From Trogon surrucura (taxonomy: Eukaryota; Chordata; Aves; Trogoniformes; Trogonidae): a DNA stretch of 64,000 bases. Position numbers and translations under genes: made by a program. The stretch is taken from the NCBI GenBank assembly GCA_020746105.1, contig CM036624.1:24202084-24266083 (forward strand). The letters are read 5' to 3'. The notes beneath the pieces were generated by a model. The model was given only the letters and a program-made list of their open reading frames with translations, did not search any database and had not been told where the DNA came from. Positions 50,601 through 56,844 of the stretch are shown here, piece after piece (positions within the stretch are counted from its first letter, which is position 1; each line of letters starts with the position of its first letter).

Positions 50601-53600
50601 ACCCTTACCTTTGTGCCTCTAGTTTGGGATGACCACCTAACCTGCTCTGCACTGTTAAACTCCATAAGCATCAGTTTAGAGGGTGGCTTAAAGTTTCCAG
50701 TTTGGCAACACTGGAAACAAGGCAAATGAAAGAAATGTCTTCTTTATCACACGGGTTCGTCAGGAATCAGCACCCCATACTCCCGGGTTTACAAGGACAC
50801 AACCTCTGCCAAGTGAGTTTGGCACAGGTGAGAGGGGCAGGATTAACTCACTGAGGCTCACAGGGAGGTTCAGATACAAACACTCAACCGAGAGAGAGTC
50901 TAACACACAACATTTATCTTCTGCTCCAGAGCTTGCAAATGCACTCACCTTACTTACAGTTCAATTTAAGTCAAAGATTTGACTTACAGAATTAAAATTC
51001 TGGACCATCAGGTACGGAACTATCGGGACCTCATCGTGCTGCAGCCAAGCCAACAGCAGCTCAACAAAGGCATCTCCCTCTCTACCTTCTCTTTCCTTAG
51101 CTCACTGTGCTTTCCCAAGTGACCACAACAGGATGGAACACATTGAGGAGACCTGACAGGACTCAGGCACAAAAAGCCTGGGAAGCTGAGATTTGAACCA
51201 AGGACTATGTAGGAGAACAAACACCGTGGGCCCCTTTTTAGGGGAGAAGTTTCCAGAAGTGATTCTGCAACTCAGCTGGTAAGAAGCTTGACTGAGACAC
51301 CAAGATAAACTGGTTACACCAATACTGAAAAGTACACTTGAAACACAATAAAATCCAATGAAATAGATTTTTCTTTGTCAGATAACTTAATTTTCTATAT
51401 CCTAAGTTTCCTCAGCGTGTCAATAAGAATGTGAAACCAAAAGAAAGATATCTTTGGACAAGTCCTATATAACTTCTGTCAATGTAAACTACCAGGGATA
51501 AGGAAACCATGCTCACAGAGCAAGCTATAAAGTTGCGTGATTGATTAGAAGTTCATTAGAACACAAGATATAGACAATAAGCCCGTTTTCCCACCCAAAG
51601 CACTCAAGTGTTCTCCATCTGGAGTAATACTGCTTAAATAACTGTTTAACAATAATGTGGCAAAGCTCACAAATATCACAAAGTTATTTTACAGAATCAC
51701 AGAATGTTAGTGTAAAGTAGTGAATGTTTTAGTGTAAACAAATGTGGAGGAAGAAACAAGAAAGCAGGCTGAGTTCAGTGGCAATATATAAATTAACCAA
51801 ATGCCCTCATCTGGAACACGGCTGTTCTGCTCACTGTACCCCAAAAGGTGTATGCAAAAAGAGTAAAAGGTTCAGCAAAACCAATGCAAACGCTGTGCAA
51901 AAATAGCAGCCTTCCTTTAGAGGATGTGCCCAGGTTCATAAAAACATCCAAGAAAAGGGTCCAAGAGGACTTCCCAGTTCGCAGTCGACACAGACTGTGC
52001 TGCAGCCCTACTTCAGGCTAAAGTCAAAAGCATAAATCACTACTGGGGCAGTTCAGCAGAGCATGCTGCCATCAAGAGCCTTCATTCATACTGAAGGACT
52101 CCACAACACCAAGAACCTCACAAGCCTGGCTCAGACTTTTTTTTTTACTTAATTAAAATAAACTAACTGCACATTGTCAGCCTGAAAAAAGGTGGGAGGT
52201 GGGAGCTCAGCCTCAGCTATCCAAAAATGATAAAGAAACAGTTTGACATCACTGACTCGAGAGACCTTTGTCACACAAAACAAGTCACTGCAGAGCAATA
52301 CCTGCGTGCATTTCAGCCATCTGAAGCCTCTGTGTCAGGAAAAGGGTCTCCCTGCCAACACTGGCAGCTCACTGCACTCATCTCGGAGCACACCTGCCAG
52401 CAGTTACCTGTACCTGATGCAAGGCAACTCATCTCTTTGTTGTAGGACTTAGACTTCCAAGAGCTCAGTTTTTTGGCTCTCAGGGCTGATATTTAAAAAA
52501 TCTCCCAAGGTAGCTCTGAATTCAGTTACATTTAACGTATCAAAGATATTGGGTCAGTAACTTAATAAGGCTTCTATTTGCTTGAGACGGTGCTAAACAA
52601 GTAGTACTTCAAATCCAAGCAAGCTATTTTGGTACCAGTACACTTGAAAGCCTTTTGCTATTTTGTTAAGGCAGCTCTATTTTCTTCTATGTAAACCGCA
52701 TCAGCACAACGTCACTGGTGTTCTCTCAAACTATCACAGCAGGAAGCTCAAAACTAACAAGCCTCCTTACAGCCCGAGCAGTCAGATTTTGACTAAATGG
52801 TACATATTAAACCACCTATGAGAAACATAAAATCAGATGACAGAATATCTTTACTCTTTACATGGTAAGTTCTGACTTCTCTGAACTTTGGGAAGAGTTT
52901 CAAATTCTTCATCTGAAGTTAAAAAAAACCACAACATGTATACTTTCACCTTTTTTTTTTGTGATTTACATACACCAAGATGGGACTCTGAAATAAAGTT
53001 ACCTCTGATTTGTTTTCTAAATACCTGGACACTTCAGCTAGAAATAATTGTTTACTCCCTGTTGGGAACACCCAGCAAAACAAAAATAAAAGTAACGCAC
53101 CAGCATCTGTGGGCTTGAGAGAAAAAAAACAACACCCCGTGACGTCAGATGCACAGACGGTCAGACTGCTGGTTTAAAAGTTTACTGCAACATTCTGCCA
53201 TGTGAGCCGTGAAAGCGCAGCAGCCTGGCCCCGTAATGGAAAAATACAGGAGCCGGGGCCTAACTGGTAAACCCGCCGGTGGGACCCCGGCGTGGGAACC
53301 GCTTCCCGCGGGCAGCCGGGGACGAACGCGGAGGGTGTCAGCCCCAGGAGCCAGGTCGCAGCTCCCGGCCTATGAGGGAGGGAGGTGTGTGTTGAGAGGG
53401 GTTGGTTCACACAGCTCGGCCCAACTCGGAAAAGTTTTCCGGGGAAGGGGAGGCGCGGGAGGAGCGCCGGCGGGGCGGGGCCGCACTCACCGTTCAGCCG
53501 GGTCTGCCGGTTCGCTCGCACCCGCAGGAAGGTCTGCAGAGGGGGGAGACAAGAGGGAAGAAGTGTCAGGGCCCGCGGGAGCCGGATGTAAACAACTCGC

Positions 53601-56600
53601 CCCCCGCCGGTAAACAAGGCCCGGCTCGGCCCCCCGCCCCGATCCTCGCATCACCGGGACAACGCACCGACCCCGGGCCTGCCACCCCGCCCCCAGCCCC
53701 GCACCCACCTCTTCCCGGCCCCCGCCGCCGGGCCCCCTCCTGCCGCTCTGCATAGCCGCGGGTGCCGCGGGCGGCCGGCGGGTCAGCGGGGCGGCGGGCC
53801 CCGGGGCGGACCCCTCCGGGCAGCCCGGGATGCGGGCGGATACGGCGCGGCCCGGCAGGCGCCGCCGATCAGCCCCCAGCGGCCGCCGCCATGTTGGCCC
53901 CGGTCATGTGACCCACCGCCGCCGAGAGGGTGAAAGTTCACCAGGAAACCGGCGGGGGAGAGGCGCGAGAAGAGGAAGTTCCCATGGCAACCGACAGGCG
54001 GCAGCAGGGCCCAGCGAGCCCCGGCCAATCAGGGCCCAGGGGCGGCTGGAACCCACGGGGTGCTGACCAATTAGAGATCAGGACTAACTGGAACCCAAGA
54101 GTTTCTGCCCAATCAGAAACCAGAAACTGCTGGAACCCAAGGACGCGTGCCCAATCAGGGCCCAGGGGCAGCTGGCAGCAGATTTCCTTGCTGGGTAGGG
54201 TTGAGCACCGCTTGGGCCCAAGAGCAGTGGGCGGTCAGGTCCCAGAGGTTCTGCCCAGCCAGGCACGGGGCAGCCACTCCCCATCGTTCCTTGCCCAGTC
54301 AGTGGCCCAAGGACACAAATCCTGATCGTTGCCCCCTCTGCAGCCTCCCCAGACTTTGTGTCTTGGAATCAAACGGACTCGGGTGTTTGCTCAGGCACGG
54401 GGCAGCCTGCCGCTCCTCCTTCACAGGCAGAAGGACACCAAACCAGCCCCCCCGCCCACAACCTGGACACGCTGTGCTGCACCTGGGGGTGCCCGGCAGG
54501 CGCAGGGTCAGGTGCTGGCTTGTAGGCTCTGCCCGGTGCTGGCCCGCATCGCATCAGCCCTGCCTGCGTGCCGGCTTCCCATGCACACGCTTGCTTACGC
54601 AACCACAGCTGCTGGTTGTTGGTTTGAACCTTAATTAATTTAGTTAAATCTGACTAAAATGGCCTCATTTTCACTCAGAGCTCAGGGAAAGCCCTGACTG
54701 ACAGGATGTACTGCGCCCTGGAGGAGAACCCCGCACTGACCCATGTACCGCGAGGTCCTGCACTACACCAGCTGCTACAGCCTCGGTCCCATCGGTGTCC
54801 ATGTACTGAGCTCCAGTGACCCGGTTGGTTAGAGGGGGGTGAGGGGATCTCCCTCCCCATATCCCAGAGCCACCCCTCCGCCCCTGCTGCAGATCCCTCT
54901 CAGCATGGGGAGCAATACAAGCAGTCCAAGAGCTGCTGTGCAAGCCCATATTCTGGTGGTGCTCCTATTCATAAATCTCTTTCTTCCCTAAATATCCTCA
55001 TGGCAAATGAGCACGATGGCTAAGAAAACCAAGCCACAGGAATCGTGAAAACCTACACGCCAATAAAATACGTTCTAACATGTTACTAATACAGTGTATA
55101 TTCACAATTAGATCATGGATAACATAAGGGACATCCATAATTCCAGCACACCTCTGCATATGGAAAGCTAAATTTTGCAGCCTTTAAAGTCACCACCATG
55201 GGAGCTTTTCTGCTCTGCTTCCTGAGCATTTCCCTTGGTAAGCTGGGAAGACTGAATTCTCCTTCATGTTGTGGCTTTATTAAGGATACACTGAGGCTTT
55301 ACACAATCCTGGCACCCACTCCGAGGTCCCTTTACACTGCTAGAGCAGCACAATGCAGCCAGCACAAGCATAAATGAAAATCAGGCCCCAGAGGTCTTTT
55401 CTCCCTGCAGTGCGGACTTACAACTCCCATTACACATTTGCATTAAGGGCTGCAACCCTCCATAAAATACACTCACAAACTTAAAACACATTAGAGACTA
55501 GCTAGACTCAGCACTCAGAGGGGGATTCTGCTGAGAATATTTGTCCTCAAGTATGACACAATAAAAATTTATAGGAATGGAGGACTGCAAGGGATCACCA
55601 GTTTCACAGAGAATGAAATCTCCGGTGGGAAGGAAAGGGTGTTCTCCAACAAAGGTGGCCACAGCGGAAGTCTCTTCCACGCCCTTTCAGAAAGAACATA
55701 ATTTCTTTATTAGCCTTAATAAACAGGCAGGAAAGAGAGCGGGGTTACCTGAATCAGGATTTCTGTATCTTCTGCAGGGTTTTGCTTCTCTTACTTTGCC
55801 CCAAGTCTCATCATTCATAGGAAGGCGAAATGACTGTGATGTGACACCAAGTTATAACTGATGGCTGCGTGCTACATGTAGCAAACAATGGAGGATCTGG
55901 TCCATATTCGATAATATAACCAATAAATAGGACAGAGGCTGGAATAATGGGCATCAAATGTATAAATCAGCTACTAATAGGACCTTCGTGTTTTAACTGG
56001 GGCTGCTTGGTTAGGACTCCCAGCACTGGTTGTCAGTCTCTCCCTCTGCAGATTCAAACGTGAACCCGGCCAGTGGCTGAGCACAGGCTTGCAGCCAAAC
56101 AGCTTGGATGTGTGTTGTGTTGGCGTAGAATGTGACAGCCTGGCCCAAAAATATGGACAAGCTGTACTTGTGCTGCTGCCCTTCTCTTCTTTTCCTGCTC
56201 CATCTCCCTCAGCTTTTACTCATGATGTCACAAGTCATGCTGCTCCTCCAGACAGAGGGTGTTTTATAAAACATACTGGCATGGCTCTGGATGGTCCAAA
56301 ACCATTTCTGGCTTGGGTGGGAGGCACGAGTCAGTTTTGTGGGCAGTGGCACACCAGTGAAATGGAGAAATTTGGCCTGCTGCAGGCTGACATCATTCAC
56401 TGTTTTACAAAAAAACCCCAATCCCTTCTCTGAAAGTTTCCCGGTGGCATGGGGTAAGCAATGACAAACATAGCCATGGCAATGACTGAAATGATGAATA
56501 TAATGTAACAAAAAACTGCTGCAAAGATTTAAAGCAGTTTTGCATGGCTGTGGTTTAAAGCTGGAGACTCTGCAGACAAAAGCTCACCTTCGTGTGAGGG

Positions 56601-56844
56601 ACCAAGTGCTCGCATATCCACATTGTGGGCAGGCGAGCTGGGGCAGTGCTGCACAGCGAGAGCTGAGCTCTCACACACAAACAGCTGCGCTGGGGTGAGC
56701 TCACTCCCTGTCTAAGGCTGAGACCAGCGACAGCATCCACCTGCTTACCTGGTATCTGTCCGAGTGATGGATGTCATCTGAGGAGTGGGGTGATGCTGTC
56801 GGAGAATCTCCTTCCCGCTTGATTGAGGCCGACAACAAAATTGA
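8615..56844 (-). CDS. RNF220: RNF220, E3 ubiquitin-protein ligase (ten coding exons of the main transcript; both ends missing)
   Basis: The spliced exons read without a break as RNF220: KMKRRKQDEGQ, EEYEWCGQKRIRATTLLEGG, DADLDVDGDDTLEYGKPQ, ALKARVRELERQLSRGDRYK and IQCWHVHCEECWLRTL are family-diagnostic. Known family roles: a RING E3 that targets Sin3B, stabilises beta-catenin with USP7, acts with ZC4H2 and modulates Gli and neural-tube transcription factors. Seen in order: Ser-rich segment, basic patch, C2HC finger, acidic stretch, coiled coil, then two-thirds of a C3HC4 RING. The window holds 299 codons against about 566 in mammals. The N-terminal exons should lie right of 64000 and the last exon left of position 1. 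Exon order, phases and GT-AG sites all agree, so this is a live gene and not a processed copy. Counting back from the mammalian C-terminus puts the first RING Cys at residue 514. Confidence 0.97.
8690..9831 (-). other. RNF220 intron splitting the RING, 1.1 kb
   Basis: Bounded by ATG|gtgagt and cctcag|GAC. It contains an A-run near 8803. Nothing else recognised. Confidence 0.9.
9832..9940 (-). CDS. RNF220: RNF220 coding exon (coiled coil and first RING Cys pair)
   Basis: 109 bp: ITEDSAVTTFEALKARVREL, then ERQLSRGDRYKCLICM. The acceptor is cttgcag|AAT and the donor TGCATG|gtgagt, phase 0 exit. Leu/Val/Phe spacing in FEALKARVRELERQL fits a short coiled coil just before the RING. KCLIC supplies zinc ligands 1 and 2 (human C514 and C517 by counting back). 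Confidence 0.97.
11115..11154. repeat. CA-rich microsatellite with duplicated cactcccactacaca unit
   Basis: The 15-bp unit cactcccactacaca occurs twice in succession and runs into a (CA)n stretch. Confidence 0.8.
12180..12500. promoter_or_regulatory. Candidate intronic enhancer block
   Basis: Contains acaatggccaatcaatagg (a SOX-type ACAATGG beside CCAAT), tgtccagtaataaacgaatg and ggtattgatttagttattat, a cluster of developmental-factor words without repeat structure. The call is an inference; conservation cannot be tested here. Confidence 0.25.
16566..16765 (+). repeat. Arm A of a diverged 200-bp inverted duplication
   Basis: This block matches the reverse complement of 18384-18583 over its whole length. 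Aligned by eye, about four fifths of positions agree with only a one-base gap. The longest shared runs are attatttctcttac, ctgaggggag, gacagaagaat, cctctgtaacacagaaccca and tttacagaagc. Flanking sequence does not align clearly. It lies inside the 15.3-kb RNF220 intron. No known repeat family was recognised. Confidence 0.88.
18384..18583 (-). repeat. Arm B of a diverged 200-bp inverted duplication
   Basis: Reverse-complement partner of 16566-16765, with a 1.6-kb spacer. On the minus strand one reading frame is open through the whole block. In arm A the corresponding frame is broken by a stop and a one-base shift, and substitutions fall at all codon positions, so translation is unlikely. Both arms would be in the same RNF220 pre-mRNA and could pair. 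Confidence 0.88.
18847..18894. repeat. Perfect 14-bp inverted repeat (hairpin)
   Basis: gcctcatcggctgc at 18847-18860 is repeated as its exact reverse complement at 18881-18894, with a 20-nt loop. The stem is GC-rich. It is not followed by a U-run and is too short for a typical microRNA precursor. Confidence 0.85.
19537..19572. repeat. A-rich (AAAAG)n microsatellite
   Basis: An A run followed by repeated gaaaa units, about 36 bp; ordinary purine-rich simple repeat. Confidence 0.85.
22021..22254. repeat. Two-unit tandem duplication, unit about 116 bp
   Basis: Units 22021-22136 and 22137-22254 share gaagga.ag.tgggaccag, tgtggctgccatct.aagttca, ca.atgcaga.gagg and cctggca.gg. Agreement is roughly three quarters by eye, with small indels. 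A minisatellite-like duplication within an RNF220 intron. Confidence 0.8.
23274..23305. repeat. 32-bp perfect alternating purine-pyrimidine tract (Z-DNA type)
   Basis: Every base from 23274 to 23305 alternates purine and pyrimidine, mostly GC, GT and AC steps with only one AT step. The composition is of the kind that flips to Z-DNA under negative supercoiling. It lies in the 15.3-kb intron. Confidence 0.85.
25240..25318 (-). CDS. RNF220: RNF220 coding exon (EMPSTSNGESSKQETMQKTC)
   Basis: 79 bp, acceptor caacag|AAA and donor GAAAA|gtgagt. It encodes EMPSTSNGESSKQETMQKTC and KNSDIE with a split Lys at the exit (phase 2). It is a Ser/Thr/Lys-rich linker immediately before the coiled coil. Confidence 0.96.
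25319..27085 (-). other. RNF220 intron, 1.8 kb
   Basis: Bounded by GATG|gtgagt and caacag|AAA. Nothing beyond ordinary intronic sequence recognised. Confidence 0.9.
27086..27141 (-). CDS. RNF220: RNF220 coding exon (GGTPSTRITPEFSKWASD)
   Basis: A 56-bp exon with acceptor cttttag|TGG and donor GATG|gtgagt. It supplies the end of the split Asn codon, then GGTPSTRITPEFSKWASD and one base of the next Glu codon. The mammalian residue at the fourth position is recalled as Pro in place of Thr, a minor lineage difference. Confidence 0.95.
27142..28836 (-). other. RNF220 intron, 1.7 kb
   Basis: Bounded by TTAAA|gtaagt and cttttag|TGG. Nothing recognised inside. Confidence 0.9.
28837..28923 (-). CDS. 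RNF220: RNF220 coding exon (YTEADVIPCTGEEPGEAKER)
   Basis: 87 bp, acceptor gttcag|GTA and donor TTAAA|gtaagt. It encodes YTEADVIPCTGEEPGEAKER and EALRGAVL with split codons at both ends (phase 2 in and out). It follows the acidic exon across a 461-bp intron, the second shortest of the gene here. No domain assignment; a charged linker ahead of the coiled coil. Confidence 0.96.
28924..29384 (-). other. RNF220 intron, 0.46 kb
   Basis: Bounded by the weak donor CCACA|gtatcg and gttcag|GTA. Nothing recognised inside. Confidence 0.9.
29385..29481 (-). CDS. RNF220: RNF220 coding exon (acidic DADLDVDGDD segment)
   Basis: 97 bp reading SGFIMCSGKENPDSDADLDV, then DGDDTLEYGKP and two bases of the Gln codon. 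The acceptor is cttccag|GTT. The donor CCACA|gtatcg is weak (C at +5 and no G at -1), but the reading frame across the junction (Q, Y, T, E, A, D) fixes it. The segment is strongly acidic. Confidence 0.96.
33292..33525 (-). mobile_element. CR1 LINE 3' fragment (minus orientation)
   Basis: On the minus strand this reads the end of CR1 ORF2 (HWNRLP-type region), a 3' UTR with GGGGGATTGGACTTGATGAT, and a three-copy ATTCTATG tail. It closely resembles the 3' 230 bp of the copy at 530-2342 and seems to belong to the same subfamily. It lies in the 15-kb RNF220 intron, in the same orientation as the gene. The 5' break at about 33525 is approximate. Confidence 0.92.
40915..41085. promoter_or_regulatory. 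Small intronic CpG-rich patch
   Basis: CpG dinucleotides are concentrated here (cccgcgcgccgctcgcc and similar) compared with the flanks. It is too short for a classical CpG island. It might be an enhancer or minor promoter, or chance composition. Confidence 0.3.
44519..44651 (-). CDS. RNF220: RNF220 coding exon (EEYEWCGQKRIRATTLLEGG region)
   Basis: 133 bp encoding REGSCMTEDDSVDIENENGN and RFEEYEWCGQ, then KRIRATTLLEGGFR plus one base. The acceptor is gtgcag|AGA and the donor CGAG|gtgcga (phase 1 exit, non-optimal at +4 to +6). This is the most conserved stretch outside the RING. The two arginines of RIR, at 44558-44556 and 44552-44550, align to human positions 363 and 365 when counted from the C-terminus. 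Confidence 0.96.
44652..45663 (-). other. RNF220 intron, 1.0 kb
   Basis: Bounded by GCAAAG|gtagag (or by the internal donor CAG|gtatgt at 45742) and gtgcag|AGA. Nothing else recognised. Confidence 0.9.
45664..45785 (-). CDS. RNF220: RNF220 coding exon with C2HC zinc finger and internal alternative donor
   Basis: 122 bp. It completes Ala, then reads RIGKMKRRKQDEGQ (basic patch), followed by VCPLCSRPLSGSEEEMSRHV and EQCLAK. The pattern is C-x2-C-x13-H-x3-C, a small UBZ-like zinc finger. The acceptor is ccacgcag|CAC and the distal donor GCAAAG|gtagag (weak). Inside the exon, just after DEGQ, lies a consensus donor GGCAG|gtatgt at 45742/45741. Its use would delete 78 bp (26 codons) in frame and remove exactly the finger. 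Both forms join the next exon in phase 0. Confidence 0.95.
48780..49130. promoter_or_regulatory. Candidate intronic enhancer block with TAAT-type sites
   Basis: attgttaattagtgttgata and tttctaattagctcactaat are followed, about 240 bp later, by tttttattagcattaataat and tattatgaggccatc. This is a dense group of homeodomain TAATTA cores and related words in otherwise mixed sequence. Function is inferred; RNF220 is a neural-patterning gene, for which such an element would be plausible. Confidence 0.3.
51693..51713 (-). mobile_element. Possible remnant of a CR1 3' tail
   Basis: acagaatcacagaatgttag matches the double-octamer 3' terminus of CR1 in reverse. The following sequence is not recognisable as CR1, so only about 20 bp support the call. 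Confidence 0.35.
53491..53533 (-). CDS. RNF220: RNF220 coding exon (basic TFLRVRANRQTRLN segment)
   Basis: A 43-bp micro-exon with acceptor ctgcag|ACC and donor AACG|gtgagt. It encodes TFLRVRANRQTRLN plus the first base of the following Ala codon (phase 1 exit). It lies inside the CpG island and is shared by the long and short isoforms. The peptide is Arg-rich and continues into RIGKMKRRK in the next exon, giving a likely nuclear-localisation or nucleic-acid-contact region. Confidence 0.95.
53709..53753 (-). CDS. RNF220: Alternative first coding exon of RNF220 (short isoform)
   Basis: An ATG inside the CpG island opens 15 codons, MQSGRRGPGGGGREE, ending GAG|gtgggt. The donor is phase 0, exactly the phase of the next exon (starts at 53533), so splicing gives an in-frame protein. 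The intron would be only 175 bp. The ATG has G at -3. With the downstream exons and a 23-codon last exon the product would be about 305 residues: it would keep the basic patch, C2HC finger, coiled coil and RING but lose the N-terminal half. The exon is inferred from position, phase and donor; no transcript evidence can be seen here. Confidence 0.72.
53885..53897 (-). promoter_or_regulatory. YY1-type motif overlapping a possible uORF start
   Basis: The minus strand reads CCAACATGGCGGC, matching the AAnATGGCGGC core of YY1. In TATA-less promoters this motif usually sits just downstream of the start site in this orientation. Its own ATG opens a seven-codon frame ending at 53869, upstream of the coding ATG at 53753. 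Confidence 0.5.
53903..53912. promoter_or_regulatory. E-box GTCATGTGAC (bHLH-zip type)
   Basis: GTCATGTGAC is one mismatch from the palindromic GTCACGTGAC site bound by USF and MITF/TFE factors. It lies 6 bp from the YY1-type motif in the CpG island. The call rests on motif content only. Confidence 0.4.
54021..54175. repeat. 42-bp tandem repeat carrying four phased CCAAT boxes
   Basis: CCAAT occurs at 54025, 54067, 54109 and 54151, each exactly 42 bp apart. The intervening sequence is recognisably repeated (CCAATCAG..., then CTGGAACCCA). More degenerate units with CCAGC at 54255 and CCAGT at 54295 may follow. The block lies 130-270 bp upstream of the likely RNF220 internal start. CCAAT followed by CAG is the usual NF-Y core context. 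Because 42 is a multiple of 3, the repeat also produces a 14-residue repeat in one plus-strand frame, which is probably not translated. Confidence 0.85.
55198..55377 (+). other. Plus-strand small frame with signal-peptide-like start and donor site
   Basis: caccaccATGG is a strong Kozak context. The first 14 codons read MGAFLLCFLSISLG, a plausible signal-peptide start, and lie directly against a GT donor (CCTTG|gtaagc). Read through, the frame continues to a stop at 55375. It is antisense to RNF220. It could be the first exon of a secreted-protein gene, a relic, or chance; no downstream exon was identified. Confidence 0.2.
56749..56844 (-). CDS. RNF220: RNF220 coding exon (Ser-rich linker), most 5' exon in the window
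   Basis: 32 codons beginning SILLSASIKREGDSPTASPH and ending HHSDRYQ. The acceptor is ctcacag|TCA and the donor CAG|gtaagc, phase 0 on both sides. It is a low-complexity Ser/Pro/His linker between the N-terminal half of RNF220 (off window) and the nuclear basic region, with SP sites that could be phosphorylated. It is skipped by transcripts starting at the internal promoter at about 53.75 kb, because that promoter lies downstream of it. Confidence 0.95.

Larger units (their letters stand above)
45786..53490 (-). other. RNF220 intron, 7.7 kb
   Basis: Bounded by AACG|gtgagt and ccacgcag|CAC. It contains a possible CR1 tail remnant at 51693 and AT-rich developmental-motif blocks at 46560-46760 (including octamer atttgcat) and 48780-49130. 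Confidence 0.85.
53200..54060 (-). promoter_or_regulatory. CpG island, internal RNF220 promoter
   Basis: GC-rich DNA with dense CpG that stands out from the AT-richer introns on both sides. It spans the TFLRVRANRQTRLN exon, the alternative first coding exon and the sequence upstream. There is no TATA box at a sensible distance. A YY1-type element (53885-53897; AACATGGCGGC on the minus strand, pointing into the gene), an E-box GTCATGTGAC at 53903-53912 and a CCAAT series further upstream fit a TATA-less housekeeping-type start near 53.9 kb. Start-site position is inferred. Confidence 0.75.
53534..56748 (-). other. RNF220 intron holding the internal promoter, 3.2 kb
   Basis: Bounded by CAG|gtaagc and ctgcag|ACC. 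The downstream part is the CpG island with the alternative first exon and CCAAT repeat. The upstream part (54.4-56.7 kb) holds a plus-strand signal-peptide-like frame at 55198. Confidence 0.85.

Noticed and set aside
53174-53617. 147-codon minus-strand open frame in the CpG island
   Set aside because: Only the 43 bp of the RNF220 exon (53491-53533) within it are supported; the rest is GC-rich intron without stops.
53930-54325. Plus-strand 131-codon frame with a 14-residue repeat (WNPR units)
   Set aside because: The repeat follows from the 42-bp CCAAT array, whose length is divisible by three. No domain or splice context supports translation.
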